The position numbers and the translations under genes are program-made. A DNA stretch of 64,000 nucleotides from Marisa cornuarietis (Eukaryota > Mollusca > Gastropoda > Architaenioglossa > Ampullariidae). The stretch covers positions 8,543,501 to 8,607,500 of the forward strand of contig SMMW01000046.1 in NCBI GenBank assembly GCA_004794655.1. The letters run 5' to 3'. Below the pieces are notes generated by a model. The model worked only from the letters and a program-made list of their open reading frames with translations. It did no database searches and had not been told where the DNA came from. Below are positions 1-11,935 of this stretch, piece by piece (within the stretch, counting starts at the first letter, position 1; the number at the start of each line of letters is the position of its first letter).

Positions 1-310
1 AACCTTTGATGCGTACAAAAATCTTTATTGTCAGTGGTATTCTTTGTCTTTATTTCGGAGACGGGAAACCAATTTCTAAACTTTGAATATCAAAGTATTG
101 CACGAGGATGGTGTTTTTCAGGAACAGAGGAGACAAAAAATAACTTAAAATAATAAGAAAACAATTGTCTACAATTTGACACAAAACCAGTACAGGACTA
201 CTATCGGTGGGCATGACGGAAATGACGTGATGTCACAGCCGTTACATAATAATATATATATATAATTATTAGATGAAGCACTTGCAAACTTAATTTTCAA
301 TTTTTGTAAT

Positions 311-383
311 GACCCCGTGGCCTAATACTAAAGGCGTCTGACTTCGGACCAGAGGAGTGTCAATTCATATCTCGTCGGGATCG
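311..383 (+). pseudogene. tRNA-Arg(TCG)-like relic
   Basis: The stretch resembles the intact tRNA-Arg genes at 26292 and 27697. It keeps the 5' acceptor half, the D-arm core and the anticodon-arm sequence CTGACTTCGGACCAG. The T-arm is damaged: the TTCGAATC box reads TTCATATC with extra bases before it. A T6 run follows at about 391-396. It is part of the duplicated protease unit, with a counterpart at 13505. Confidence 0.65.
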
Positions 384-1129
384 TTAGAGCTTTTTTAATG
401 ACAATATTTCAAAAACTCACACAGTACAAGTGCGAACATGTTCCTATACAAAAACACGTTATTTTCATTTGGAATAAAGTAAGTTAAAACTGCATTTCAA
501 GCACTTTAATACAATAACCCTTTTTTTGGTTTACACATATACGAGAGCCAATCTGGAACCGTAGTTATGAAGCGAGGGTAAACCGTTCTCCATAAGCAAC
601 ATGGAGAACTCAAGGAAAAATTTCCTGCGTCTGAAGTTCAGACCCCGCAGATGTAGTTTTAGCCCTGCACCCGTATTTATAAAGCAGTGGCAAAGAGACC
701 CTGGGGTAAAGAAACATGAAGTAATGCCCGCGTGGTCTGGGTATCGTGTTGTGACCGCGAAAAGAAACTGTTTTTCTCTTTTAGGGAAGAGAATTATTCT
801 CGAGTCATAACTATGTCCCCCAGTGTAAATGACTTATTTAATGCTTTCTATACACACACTAGACACAAGAATTGTAAACGCTTATCACTGGAGTGCTCGC
901 TAACTCTCTCATCGCACCCGTGCTTGATTCCAAACAGCAGAGTACAATTAAGGTTCACATTCTTAAAACGAAAGTAAACAGCGTCAAGTGTCCGAGTGGT
1001 ATCAACGGCGATTCATTTATGTTTGGCTGTTCTAGGAAGCTTTTCCCAAATTAGTAATCAAAAATTGCACTGCAGAGACATTAAGCGTTAAAAATCATGT
1101 CTGCTAGCTTTAGAGGATTGTCCCTCATA

Positions 1130-1131
<2 letters not shown>

Positions 1132-1214
<83 letters not shown>

Positions 1215-1238
1215 GGGCTATGTGTGTGTGTGTGTGTG
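1132..1238 (+). repeat. (TG)n microsatellite
   Basis: An almost perfect TG run of about 80 bp is followed by TTTTGGGCTA and a second, shorter TG run. The TTTTGGGCTAGTGAGTA text after it is shared with copy B near 14356. Confidence 0.95.
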
Positions 1239-2061
1239 TTTTGGGCTAGTGAGTATAGTTCTTAGTTCAAGTTCTGATAGTGCGAACAAAATTATTTTCT
1301 AAGAGCTGGGTAATGCTAAGAGCAATGTACTCGTTTCTAAACTCTGGTCGAATGCCTTCCTGTCGATCTCGAGATACAAACATCACCGGGCACAAAAATT
1401 CCAAAAATTGTGTCACACACATACGCCTATTGAAAATATGCTCCAAACTCCCCCCACTGACTAACTCCTCGACAATGTAAACGTATCCATGTACAATGCT
1501 GACGACTGTTGTTGACCTTGACCCAGACATGGCGATGTCTGTTCGCGTTCATCTCGAGAACAGAAGTTGGAATCCTGCCCTAATTTTGGAGAACTACCTT
1601 TTTGCACTGAGCTTTACCCACTCATTATAAATAAATATGCTTCCCACGAAACCTTCAAACCCGATGGATTCCGATTTCCACTTGTAAAAGTCACTTATGT
1701 GGGAAATTGGGCAAGGGCAACAACTGCCTTGTCAAAAATATGATGAACAAAGTGAAACCAGCTGGCGGTTAATATGTTACATGGGCAGGGAAATGGTAAG
1801 TTGTTGACAAATTCATCGGTTACAAAAATTGCTGGGTGTGCAAGAGTTTTGCCTGGTTAGGCGAGTCGTTTTCTGCCGGTCACAACTACAATAACCAATT
1901 ATGTTGTTTGCGAGAATCAGAAATCGCATACGTCAGTCTCTTCATTACTATTATTCTGATAAGCCAGCGAAAATTACCATAAACAACGAGGTTGAGAGAT
2001 CGCATCTCTCAACATCACTGGTAGTTGTTGTAAATAAGGGCGTTTAGTGATATGCTGGCAT

Positions 2062-2073
2062 ACTATATATATT
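2062..2073 (+). promoter_or_regulatory. TATA-like core promoter of protease gene 1
   Basis: TACTATATATAT lies about 55-65 bases before the start codon. It is followed by TTGAGCTGTAATGAGT, which is conserved in copy B (TCTGAGCTGTAAGGAAGT after 15106). Conservation between paralogues and spacing support a core promoter. The transcription start is inferred near 2090-2100. Confidence 0.5.
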
Positions 2074-2126
2074 TGAGCTGTAATGAGTCACTCAGCTCGT
2101 TCTGACTGATGGTGACCATGTGCATC

Positions 2127-5100
2127 ATGAGGGGACAAGTGTTCTGCTTCACAACTTTCGTCAAGTTAGTCTTTCTTGGTAAGGTGATATACAAATTGAT
2201 TTATCCCTACACATATGTGCATGTATATTTGTGTTTTGATTTTTATATTTCTAATATGACTGGTTGTAAGAAATATTTTACATATTCAAGTGAACTTGAA
2301 CTTACCTTATGCCAAACATTATTTCTGTAGTTCTCGTCACCCGCGGGGTGAGGGCTGCTCGGCGTGTTGACGCCAATGTCCATCTTCAAAACGCTCTGTA
2401 TAAGCGGCAGCTTCAGATGGCGGATATGACGTCAGAGGTTTCCCCGCGGCATCGCAGAGCAACAGTCCCGCTTCCCATGCCGGAACTTGACGAGGTGATG
2501 TCCTTAGGTCCCAACTCAGCCCTGGAGGTCACGAGGTCAGCAACCACAGTCCAGGGCACAAAACTGCTGCGTCTGCAAGAAACCTTCAAAGGTAGAAGAT
2601 AGTTTTAAATATGGCCTAGTGTAAATCTTAAAATTCTTAAAATAATTATCCATTTATTGTGATGCTTTTTTAGAACGATTTTTATTTACATATTGTTCTG
2701 TTGCCAGATTTCTTACCTTTTTATTTATCTTAACCTCTATTTGACGTCTGGATAACCTTTGCATAAAAAGAATAGCATATCTACTAACAAGATGCGGTTT
2801 AATTATTTTCACTTTCAAACGTACTTTCGCTCAAAATGTTGCAAAGAAATCGTTTACCGTAAATTTCGGTCTATTGAACGCACCTATTTATAAGCCACAC
2901 CCACTAATTTTTTTTTATCTTAATTTTTTTTCACAAATAAGCTGCACTGGTTTATAAGCCACAACTGTATACAACATGAAAGCTGCATCGTTTGAATTTC
3001 GTCTCGTTTTCGGCATGATGAGGGTGTGTGCTTCAGCAACTGTTCTGAATGCTTCATTTGTATGCAGCTTTGATTGAAAAATGTGAACAGTTAACACTGT
3101 AACAACCCTAACAGTTAATACTTTAAATTAATCGGAATCTGAAAAATCCGCAAAATTCCGCAAACAAGCTGCATCGCTGTTTAAGCCGCAGGGTTTAAAG
3201 CTGAGGACATTAGTCGTGGTTCATAGTCCGAAACTTAGGGTACTTACACACCTGTCTAGAACGAAGCCCTAAAACGGTTCATAAAGGCCGCCATGCCTGG
3301 TGTAGGTCACGTCGTGTGCACTCAGCCTTATTAAAGTGGTAGAAGGAAAATGAAGCCTTATAAGTTTTACACTCAAGGAAATAATACCACTGACTGGAGT
3401 TTTAGACATATATCCACACTCCTTTTTAGCAACTAAAATAAGTGACTAGGGTGTTCTGTGAAATGAAGTCAGGTCACGTGACTGAAGAAGACTGTTGTAG
3501 ACTGGCGGCGGCTGATGACATCATCGGTTCCTACTGAGGGGAAGATCTGCAGCCGTGATGTGAATAGCTTCCTTTAACCCTCTTTGAAACCACTGGGCCT
3601 CGCGGTCCAAGTTGGTGACGTCATGCGGGGGTAGAGACGTGCCCGCCATTTTGAAATTGCTCCTCCACCTGCGAGGACTCCCTTCCATGTTAGAGCAGTC
3701 ATCAGTAAAAGGACATTATGGATACGGTGATCGCACCACAATAGCAACCTAGACTAAAGTGACGAATATCTGGGTGAAGTATACTTATAATTATGGATTA
3801 GAATAAATGTTGTTGCTGAGCCAACGATCTCTGTGTGGCGGATACAAAAGAACGTCAAAGATGTTACATAACGAACGAACCTCCTTCTGCGTCTTTGTAT
3901 CTGATTCGGTCGTACCGGAAACACAATTTGTGCAGATTCTCCTGCACACTGTCTTATCAACTGTCTTATCGGCTAAAGATTGCAATGTGTCGACTCTTAT
4001 ATAAATGTTTTATTATGCGCTTTTCGAGACAATAAAGGAGATGGATCCAGACAAAATACAGATGCATTTGAACAATGATATTGGAAGTCCTAGTATATAA
4101 ATTATATAAACTCTAGCTATAAGAAATTGAGGTTTTAATATCATATCCTTCACTGAAGCCATTCGGTCCCGCTGTAAGAAATATGAAAATTAGATCAGAA
4201 AAACTTTATTCTGATTTGCACGGAACCAAACTTTTACTGTGTCGCAAACTGCAACCCTTGACTAAACCACGAGCAAGTTATTATAACCTTTGGGCAATTT
4301 CACCAAAGTTTCTTTTCTGTGCTGATTGGTGGTGATTTCACGCTTCTGTAGATATTCTTTCAGAGCTGCAACATGAAGATTTTCACAACTTTCGCTGCTA
4401 AATTCGATCAGTGGGCTATAAAATGCCATGTTGTTTTGCCCTCGCTAGGAAAACGCAACTCCCCAAAGGCCAAGAACGATAAACCGCGGAACAAGGTCTA
4501 TTCTATGTTATCATGACCTATTGAATAGATCCGTAACGTATGTAAAAGTTATTTAGAGAAAGTGGTTATGCACAACGGAAGTATACCTTAGCGAAGTCGC
4601 AGTTATTTTCTTAAGAAAGAATACAAATTTGGCCACAAGTCTCGGTATACTCGTTATAAGAACGATATTATGGAGCAAGGAACATTCCGGTACCGAGGTT
4701 CAACTTTCTATACAATTTAAAAAAAAAGAACTTAAATGGTTAACTTTTCGTAAACGATAAATCATTTCGTAACCCAACATTGTGATCAGACATGATTCAG
4801 AACTTCAATATCTATCATTCAAGCTCAACTTACCATTTGATTTGCTTTTCCCTTTGACCTTTTCCTTGTGATGTGTTTTCTCGACAGGGATACCTGTTGA
4901 CGATGCTGTCCTGACGGTGGAAACAGACAGCACAGGGCAGCACGTGCAAGATGCCAGTGGTGCTGTGTATCAGGATATAGAGGAAGACACAGACGGCACT
5001 GCAAACATCGACCCCCAGACTGCAGCAGACATATGTATCAAGTTTAACAGTCATGACACATATAGAGACAACATCCACAATGTCACGGTAAAGTGTTTAT

Positions 5101-5428
5101 AGTTATACACACAAATAGAGAAAAAAAGTTTGAAATGAGCTTTTTTTAAATTATCGTTATTGTCAACGTCATCCTTATCATCAAAGTATAAAAGCCACGA
5201 AGCCAATATCCACAAGGCAATTGTAATATGTATATAAAATCGTATTTTATATTTATTTATTTATGTGTACAATACATCTTTATTCTCTAGTTCTGTGCAA
5301 CAGATATAGAAATTTTCCTTTGTTGTGAGCTCACATATGCAAAGAACTAAACAACATGCAGTCGCAAACAGTTACTACACTCTTAACCCCCCTCATAGCA
5401 ATAGTTATCAGACACACAGACGCGCGCG

Positions 5429-5475
<47 letters not shown>

Positions 5476-8400
5476 GAGGGGCATTTGTTCTGTTCAAGAC
5501 TGATATTGCAAATGGTATGAAGAACGTGGCCAATGCAGGGTAGCATTTTGGAAATGGGGATGCAGTGGGTGAGAGGGTCTGTGATAATACTGACACCTTT
5601 TAACCTCACAGCCCTGGTGTATAGGTCACTGAGTCAATCAATCAATCCTCTTCGTGCTATTTGCACATAAGGCCTCAACCAGAGCCCGCCACTGATGTCG
5701 ATCGGCTGAAACCCACTCCAGGCGACCCCATGTCCAGCCCTTTCCTTTCATCTCCCTTTCCACTGTTCTTCTCCAGGTTTCCTTTGGGCGGCCTCGTTTT
5801 CTTCGGCCGTCTGGAGTCCATCGTAGGGCGATTCTGGAGAGGTCTGCTGTCTGCTGGCGGAGCACATGTCCAATCCATCGCCAACGCCTTCGTTGAACCT
5901 GCGTGGTGATGGACTCGGTTTCAGTTCTTTGGTGGAGTTCTTCATTGGTGATGGTTTTTGGCCAAAAGATGTTAAGTATGCGCCTGAGGCATCTGTTTTG
6001 GAAGACGTCAAGCCTGTTACCGATGTTTTTGGTCATCTTCCATGTTTCTGATCCATAAAGGAGGGTGCTGATCACATTCGACTTGAAGATTCTCAGCCTG
6101 GTCTTCTGGCTGATGTTTTTTGCCTTCCATGTGCTCCTGAGTGAGGCGAAGGCTTGGCTGGCTTTCGCCAGTCGGGCTCGAATCTCCACCTCCACATCCC
6201 CGGTGTTGGACATCTTTGACCCAAGATAGGTAAAACTGTCAACTTCCTTAATCTCTTCTCCATTTAGTTTGATGTTTTCTTGGACTCTGGCGTTCACTCT
6301 CATACTTTATGTTTTCTTCGCGCTGACCTTCAAGCCAAGGTTTCCAGCTGTTTCTGAGAAGGCATTTGTTTTCTCCTGCATGTCTTGGTGGCGGTGTGAC
6401 AACAGGGCAATGTCATCAGCAAAGTCCAAGTCTTCCAGCATTGTTGTTGCTGTCATAGTCATGGTGCATTTGATCCCTCTCCTCTCTCTATCGGTAGAAT
6501 TCTTCATGATCCAGTCCATGGCCAGGATGAAAAGGAACGGCGACAGAATGCAGCCCTGCTTCACCCCAGTGCTGACGTTGAAGGGGGCTGTAAGCTCCGT
6601 GTCACAGACCACCTGAAATCTGAAATCGCTGTACAGCATTCCAACGACCTGGACAAGTTTCGCAGGGACTCCATAATGCATCAGGATCTTCCATAAGGAC
6701 TCGCGGTGGATGCTGTCAAAAGCCTTCTCCAGGTCGATGAAGTTGATGTACAGCGGTGCGTTCCACTCATTGCTCTGCTCCAGAATCTGACGCAGAGTGA
6801 AAATGAGTTCAGAGCAGGATCGCCCAGGGCGAAATCCTGCTTGCTGAGGCCGGAGGTCTTTCTCAACGGTTGCTGTCAGTCTTGACAAAATAATCTTGCT
6901 GAAGACCTTGCTGTGATGGAAAGAAGTGTTATACCCCTCCAGTTATTACACTCCAAGATCTCCTTTCTTGGGTAACTTGAAGATGAGCCCTGTCTTCCAC
7001 GCATCGGGGATCTGTCCTGATTCCCAAACTTGCCTGAAGATTTCAGTCAACATGGGAGCTGTCACATTCACATCTGCTTTCAATATCTCTGCTGTTATTC
7101 CATCTGCCCCTGGTGCTTTGCCGCTTTTCATTGCCTTGATTGCTGCAGTCACTTCTTCCAGGCTTGGCGGGTCTGTGCAGATGTCAAGGTCTGTATCTGC
7201 TGGCTGGATGTCTGCAAGCTGAGGGGGGTCTGGCCTGTTCAGAACCGACTCAAAATGTTCCCTCCAGCGCTGTAGTTTTTCTGCCTCTCCCTGGACAACA
7301 TTTCCGTTCATGTCTTTCACTGGTATCTCATTGTTTTTGAACCTGTTGTTTAGCTGTTTATTGATTTTATACAGTGTCTTCAGGTCATTTTTTTGTGCTG
7401 CTTCTTCTGCTTCATCTGCCAGTTTCTCTATGTAGTCCCTTTTGTCGGTTTTAATCATCCTCTTAACCTCTTTGTTTATTTCTGTATATCTTTGTCTGTG
7501 TTGTTTCTTCAGACGTTCAGATCTGGTGTTGTTGATTTTCTGCTTGGTTGACTTTCTCTCTTCTATTCTTTTCCATGTCTCTTCTCTGATCCACTGTTCT
7601 TTCTTTTTTCGTTGGAAGCCCAGTATTTTCTCTCCTGTTTCCTGTAAGACTCGATTGAAGTCCTCTAAGGTCATCTCCTGTTGGTCCCCTAGTGCCTGGA
7701 ACCTGTTCTTAACTTCCACTATAAAGGCCCGTTTGGTGGCTGGGTCGTTCAGTCTGCTGGAGTCCACTCTCTGCTGACGTGCCTGTTTTCCTCGCAATCG
7801 ACGTAGCTTCAGAGAAACTGCGGCTGCCACAAGAGTGTGGTCACTGGCAACGTCTGCTCCTCTGTAGGCTCTGACATCTTGAAGTGAGCTTCTCCATCTT
7901 CGGTTGATGATTACATGGTCTATCTGGTTCTTTGTGATCCCGTCTGGTGATTTCCACGTTGCCTTGTGGATGTCTTTGTGCAGGAAGAGTGTGCCTCCAA
8001 TCAGTAGATTGTTTTCTTCACAAAAGTCTGCCAGTCTCTCTCCGTTGTCATTGATGGTTCCAATTCCATGCTTGCCCATGATATGCTCCCTGCAGGTATT
8101 GTCACTTCCCACCTTGGCATTGAGATCTCCGGTGATGAGCAACATATCATGCGCTCGGACGCTCTCCGTGGCTGCCTGGAGCTGATCGTAAAAAGCATCC
8201 TTGTCTTCTGCCTCGGAGTCTTCTGTTGGTGCATAGCAAACTAGGACTGTCAGCTTGGTGTACTTTGAATGGAATCTTGCTCTCAGAAGCCTGGGTCCAT
8301 AAGGCTTCCATTCCACCAGTGTCTTTTCAGTTTTCCTATTGAGGGGTAGTGCTACTCCTACAGAGTGTTGATTGTCTGATCTTCCTGAGAACAAGATAGT

Positions 8401-8617
8401 ATGTCCTGATGCTAGTCACTGAGTGGTCTTTGTGAAAGGCCAATGATCTTGTTGGCAATTTTTACCACCCTCATCAAGCAGTTCTTACCTTTGATCGATA
8501 AAACACCGAACAACACAGACAGGTTAAATCTGAGAGTGATTTCGATCAGGCTGCGATACACTGCTTCAAGTCTACTGATACCGAAATTCCTTTATATATA
8601 TATATAAAGAGAGAGAG

Positions 8618-8706
<89 letters not shown>

Positions 8707-9426
8707 TATGTTGATTTTTTAAATAGCCTGGTCGTCGATGTCATTATTATCAAGGAAAGAAAGATGAAAAAGCAATAATAATAATGATCATAATCATCAT
8801 CATCCGTTCACTCATTTCATCTCGTAACGTCCGCCGCACAGCCATCGTCTTTGGAAATGGTGGAACCCAGGTACTTGAAGGACTGCATCTCGTAAGTTGT
8901 TGCTGTTTATCTGGATCTCTGCATTGCTAGATTCGATGGTTTTATCGTGACATTGCTGTTCTCCGTGCTCATGTCCATTCCGTACGCACTCTCACTGGCA
9001 GCGAATTTCTGTGAGGGTCTGTAACTCGATGTTGCTTGCCTGCCATATGATCCATGTCGTCAGCACAGCGGTTGCTGAGTAGCCTTTCCCTGATCGACAC
9101 GGATGTTGGATAATACTGGAGTGTATCGTGCATGATTTTCTCCAGGTAGATTTTTCAACAGCACTGGGGACTTGCAGGTCCTCTCGGTCGGCGTCCTTGA
9201 ATGTCATGGAGGACGAGCGGGTCGGTCGTCAGCAGGTAGTTGTACGGTTCGCTGCCGAACTCAGTCTAGCGGTCTAGAACAGCTTTGCCATTCGAAAGAC
9301 ATTTTTTGCTGGCTCTTATTCGTGAGAGCTTTGAGCAAGCAGAAGGCGTTCCGGTTGTCCTCCCAGGCCACACCATCATCATCATCATCACCATCAGTAA
9401 CTTGATAATCAGCACCAGCGTAAAAA

Positions 9427-9461
<35 letters not shown>

Positions 9462-10981
9462 AGCAAGAGCAGCGCATAAAATAATTAACTCAAAAACCTA
9501 TTTTTAAAGTATGACACTGTAACATTGTCTTCATGCTGACACAATGCCCTCTCCATTTTCAGAGTGTGTCCAAAATATTCTTGAGCGCTGAGAACCGTGC
9601 ATACACTGGGTATCTGGTGCAGTACCTCCTCGTCGTGTACTGCGAAGAGTACCGGCCCGCGTGCGTCATCAACGCGCGTGATGGAAAAATAAACGACATT
9701 ATGGAGACCGAGGAGTCGTGCCGCCAGTGTAATGCCAAAGGCACGGGAGGTAATCACAAGACTGGAAAAGTCCACTACGGGCAGCTACAGAACTGCTTGG
9801 AAGTCACTCGGATAAACGGCACGTGCTACGCAGAAAATGAATACGTTAAGGTCATTGACAACAAAGAGTCGTGCGAATCGGGCCAAGACGGGGAAGCTGC
9901 TTCCTACAACTGTGAGGAAGCCACGGATGGGGTCAACGGGGCGTACTCGCCCATTCTGGATGCTCTGTTTCACGGTACAGTGGTAGCCAGGATGTTTGAG
10001 GACTGGTACAGCTCCACCCCGTTGAATGATAGAGTCAGAATACGGGTACATTATGGAAAAGGGATAGCCAACGCCTATTGGAATGGTGGAGAACTAAGGT
10101 TAGGTGATGGTGACGAGAAAGAATATCCTTATGTCAATCTAGATACTTTAGGACACGAGATCGGACACGGGGTCACGGAGCAGTCGTCAAAGCTTTTATA
10201 CGCTAACCAATGGGGAGGCATCAATGAGGCGTTCTCAGACATGATGGGAGAAACAAGCGAAGCTTATCTGTCGCAGGCGGACTGGGTTTCTGGTTGGGAG
10301 ATCCAAAAAGGTGAACGACCTCCATCTCGCATTCTATCCAATCCCTCTGCTGATGGCAAGTCTATCTCCCATGTTGACAACTTCACCGACGATCTAGACG
10401 TTCACTATGGCAGCGGTGTGTACAACCGTGTTTTCTATCTTCTTGTCCATGAATACGAGCAGCCCATCAAAGAAATCTTCCGCGTCTTTCTGCACGCCAA
10501 CCGAATGTACTGGCATCACATGTCTGACTACAACACCGCTGCCTGTGACGTCATGAAGTCTGCCTACGATCTGGGTCAAGATGGCGCTCTCTTCCGCCGG
10601 GCTTTCAAAGAGGTTGGGATAGAGGTCTGTGACATAGAAACCCATTTTGTAGCTCTTCGGGATGACACGCCTTACAGTGACATTACGGTGTTCATCGATG
10701 CGACCCCTGCTTTCCTTTACATATTTCCAACTACAGTTGGGACCGTAACTTTAAGTCGCGTAAATGTCACCGCCACCAGCTCCATTGCAGACGTACACAT
10801 CATCCTGACCAAAGAGGGCTGGGATGCTGATGAGAAAGACCGGGAGATATTAGCCGAGGACGACAATTTCGTCCAAATGGAAGTCAAAACTGATGAAGCT
10901 TCTTTTCCATTCTACATCTGGTTGACAACACAGTCTGAGGTTCCCCTAACTGACGTCACTCTTCGGGTAGCTTCATTCTGA
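2127..10981 (+). CDS. Secreted vibriolysin-like M4 zinc metalloprotease, paralogue 1 (4 exons, 643 aa)
   Basis: Exons are 2127-2178, 2331-2591, 4888-5087 and 9563-10981, all GT-AG. The lengths sum to 644 codons including the TGA stop. Residues 1 to about 26 form a signal peptide spanning exons 1-2. Residues about 60-170 resemble the FTP/PepSY propeptide of the M4 family (LRLQETFKGIPV). Exon 4 carries the whole catalytic domain: HEIGH at 369-373 (zinc His369 and His373, catalytic Glu370), third zinc ligand Glu393 in GGINEAFSDMMGE exactly 20 residues later as in thermolysin, and DVHYGSG with the transition-state His452. The text resembles bacterial vibriolysin/pseudolysin more than thermolysin. 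About 125 residues after the catalytic domain look like a beta-rich C-terminal domain. The ATG at 2127 was chosen because paralogue 2 has the matching ATG; an upstream in-frame ATG at 2109 is not conserved. Intron 3 contains LINE sequence. It should be secreted as a zymogen; the substrate is unknown. Confidence 0.88.
3470..3700 (-). mobile_element. Penelope-like element remnant in intron 2 (copy A)
   Basis: Minus-strand translation gives AQWFQRGLKEAIHI followed later by PPPVYNSLL. These resemble the C-terminal GIY-YIG region of Penelope-like retroelements (WFxRGVKEAI, then LPPVYD). It is broken by a stop. The same relic, less degraded, lies in intron 2 of copy B at 16975-17240, so it predates the duplication. 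Confidence 0.5.
5417..5474. repeat. (CG)n(CA)n microsatellite
   Basis: An ACACACAGACGCGCGCGC tract changes into a long CA run. Reading frames that cross it give poly-Cys/Val or poly-His/Thr and are not genes. Confidence 0.93.
5480..8590 (-). mobile_element. Older LINE C-terminal fragment, split by the RTE insertion (pieces 5480-5635 and 8415-8590)
   Basis: On the minus strand, 8590 to 8415 reads LEAVYRSLIEITLRFNLSVL and later RVVKIANKIIGLSQRPLSD. This resembles the reverse-transcriptase C-terminus of Rex/L2/CR1-type LINEs. The text continues across the younger insertion at 5635 with LYTRAVRLKGVSIITDPLTH, matching the usual following residues (Asp-Pro-Thr-His type) of this family. The fragment is degenerate. 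It gives the pre-insertion sequence that validates the target-site duplication of the RTE element. Confidence 0.6.
5636..8414 (-). mobile_element. RTE-type LINE, 5'-truncated, nonsense-mutated
   Basis: A single minus-strand frame from about 8394 to 5638 encodes the end of an AP endonuclease (LLITGDLNAKVGSD, NQIDHVIINRRWRSS, GADVASDHTLV), a linker, and a reverse transcriptase (GKAPGADGITAEILK, QAGFRPGRSC, LEKAFDSIHRESLW, DLDFADDIALL, VDSFTYLGSKMS). The frame is interrupted only by two adjacent TAA codons near 6940-6948 and one TAA at 6307-6309, with no frameshift seen. The 3' end (low coordinate) finishes in short ATTG repeats, as RTE elements do. Ten-base direct repeats GTCACTGAGT at 5626-5635 and 8415-8424 flank it. 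The endonuclease N-terminus is missing, so the copy is 5'-truncated and dead. It lies in intron 3 of protease gene 1, opposite to that gene, and is absent from copy B. Confidence 0.9.
8600..8704. repeat. (TA)n(GA)n(GT)n microsatellite
   Basis: A short TA run and a GAGAGA run lead into about 84 bp of uninterrupted GT, within intron 3 of protease gene 1. Confidence 0.95.
8800..9400 (-). mobile_element. Degenerate LINE reverse-transcriptase fragment
   Basis: Minus-strand fragments in several frames read RCADDMDHMAG (a decayed FADD catalytic motif), then SAYGMDMSTENS and MQSFKYLGSTISKDDGCAADV, in the order expected of a LINE reverse transcriptase. Frameshifts and stops break it. It is a different, older insertion from the RTE element next door. 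Confidence 0.6.
9361..9461 (+). repeat. (ATC)n and (AGAC)n short tandem repeats
   Basis: CATCATCATCATCATCACC at about 9371-9389 is followed by eight or nine AGAC units at about 9427-9461, just before exon 4 of protease gene 1. Confidence 0.9.
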
Positions 10982-11526
10982 CCTCAGACACTTGAAGCAC
11001 CTGAGAAGTAGTCATACAGTATGCTAGATCCAAATGTAGCTGACTACAAATGAGGAGAGGAGAAACACGTGGATCATATATTTAACAGTTTGTGACACTT
11101 TTTACAATCAGTATAATTCTCGCGCACATTGGGCTCCATGGCGCCATAATTCTTTTTCTCTTTTGTTTTGTCATCTTGACAATATTAATTTTCAAGTAGT
11201 GTAACTTTTCAATTAACTTTGCTGTCTCAGGCAAAAATGTAATGGAACGAATGTAAAGCTTGCTTATGAACTTACCTTGCTGGAAACTTCACAGCGTAGA
11301 TAAATACTCTTTGGTAGTCTTTTGTGATAGTTTTATCTTCTTTTACAAAATATTCTTTAAACTAATTTTGCTAACTGGAATGGACTATTGGACATTACAC
11401 AGCGTATTATCGGGTAGTATTTGTGCTCATTTTAACCTTCAAAATATTGTTAAACTTGTATTTTTCCCGTAGGTTTTTTCTAATTACTTGAAATAGAACT
11501 CAGTATCAACACCTCCATTCCTGCTT

Positions 11527-11542
11527 TGTTTGTTTGTGTGTG

Positions 11543-11587
<45 letters not shown>

Positions 11588-11592
11588 GCGCG
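11527..11592. repeat. (GT)n(GCGT)n microsatellite
   Basis: A GT run passes into several GCGT units and then GCGCGCGC. It lies 3' of protease gene 1. In copy B the matching place near 20447 is a long TG run. Confidence 0.9.
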
Positions 11593-11624
11593 TTATTGCG
11601 TGCGCCAGTAGAAATGAAAGAAAT

Positions 11625-11935
11625 TAGCATACACCTCTTTACTTCTCAGTCCTCCTGGAATCTCCTTCAAACTCGGTCTCACTATTGCAAATAAATGAAT
11701 AAATAAATAACAGCACATTTCTTTCATCCCTATTTCCTTCACCACTACATTGAGCAACACCTGGAACCCTTTTCCTTCTTCCTTCCCCCCCCCCCGGTCT
11801 CCTGTCTTCTCTGTACGCTGCTGTTACCTCCCTTGTACTATTACTCAAATATTCGCTTTTATGTCTTCATTACTGACGTTTTCAAACCGCCTACTTTAGC
11901 TGGCCATGATATAGCCTTAATTGCTGGCACATCGT
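11625..11935. repeat. Dispersed repeat shared with 22480-23115, ending in a SINE-like tail
   Basis: The stretch matches 22480-22530 and 22940-23110: an ACACCTCTTTAC start, CCTTCTTCCTTCC pyrimidine-rich text, CTATTACTCAAATATTCG, CATTACTGAC and TTTTCAAACCGCC, ending in GATATAGCCTTAATTGCTG. The last motif is also the 3' region of the SINE at 25175. So this piece of flank exists twice, once after copy A and once in copy C. Confidence 0.65.

Larger units (their letters stand above)
1..11500. repeat. Segmental duplication copy A (M4 protease unit)
   Basis: This block aligns by eye, with indels, to copy B at about 12820-20450. Shared landmarks in order are the text around 31-60 and 12850-12890, a tRNA-Arg-like relic (311 and 13505), the stretch around 540-600 and 13740-13805, a TG microsatellite, the core promoter, all four protease exons and the 3' flank to about 11480. 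Homology already exists at base 1, so the unit probably extends left of the window. Copy A is longer mainly because of LINE sequence in intron 3. Confidence 0.85.

Noticed and set aside
1267..1530. Minus-strand frame with a kinase-like phrase (YIVEELVSGGSLEHIF)
   Set aside because: The collinear sequence in copy B (about 14400-14650) is full of shifts and stops, so there is no constraint, and no other kinase motif is present.
2109..2126. Upstream in-frame ATG for protease gene 1
   Set aside because: It is not conserved in paralogue 2, where the codon is not ATG. The ATG at 2127 matches 15160.
5325..5609. Frames with poly-Thr/His or poly-Cys/Val
   Set aside because: They are translations of CA/GT microsatellites. 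The same applies at 13849-14271, 20411-20683, 22708-23147 and 29776-30096.
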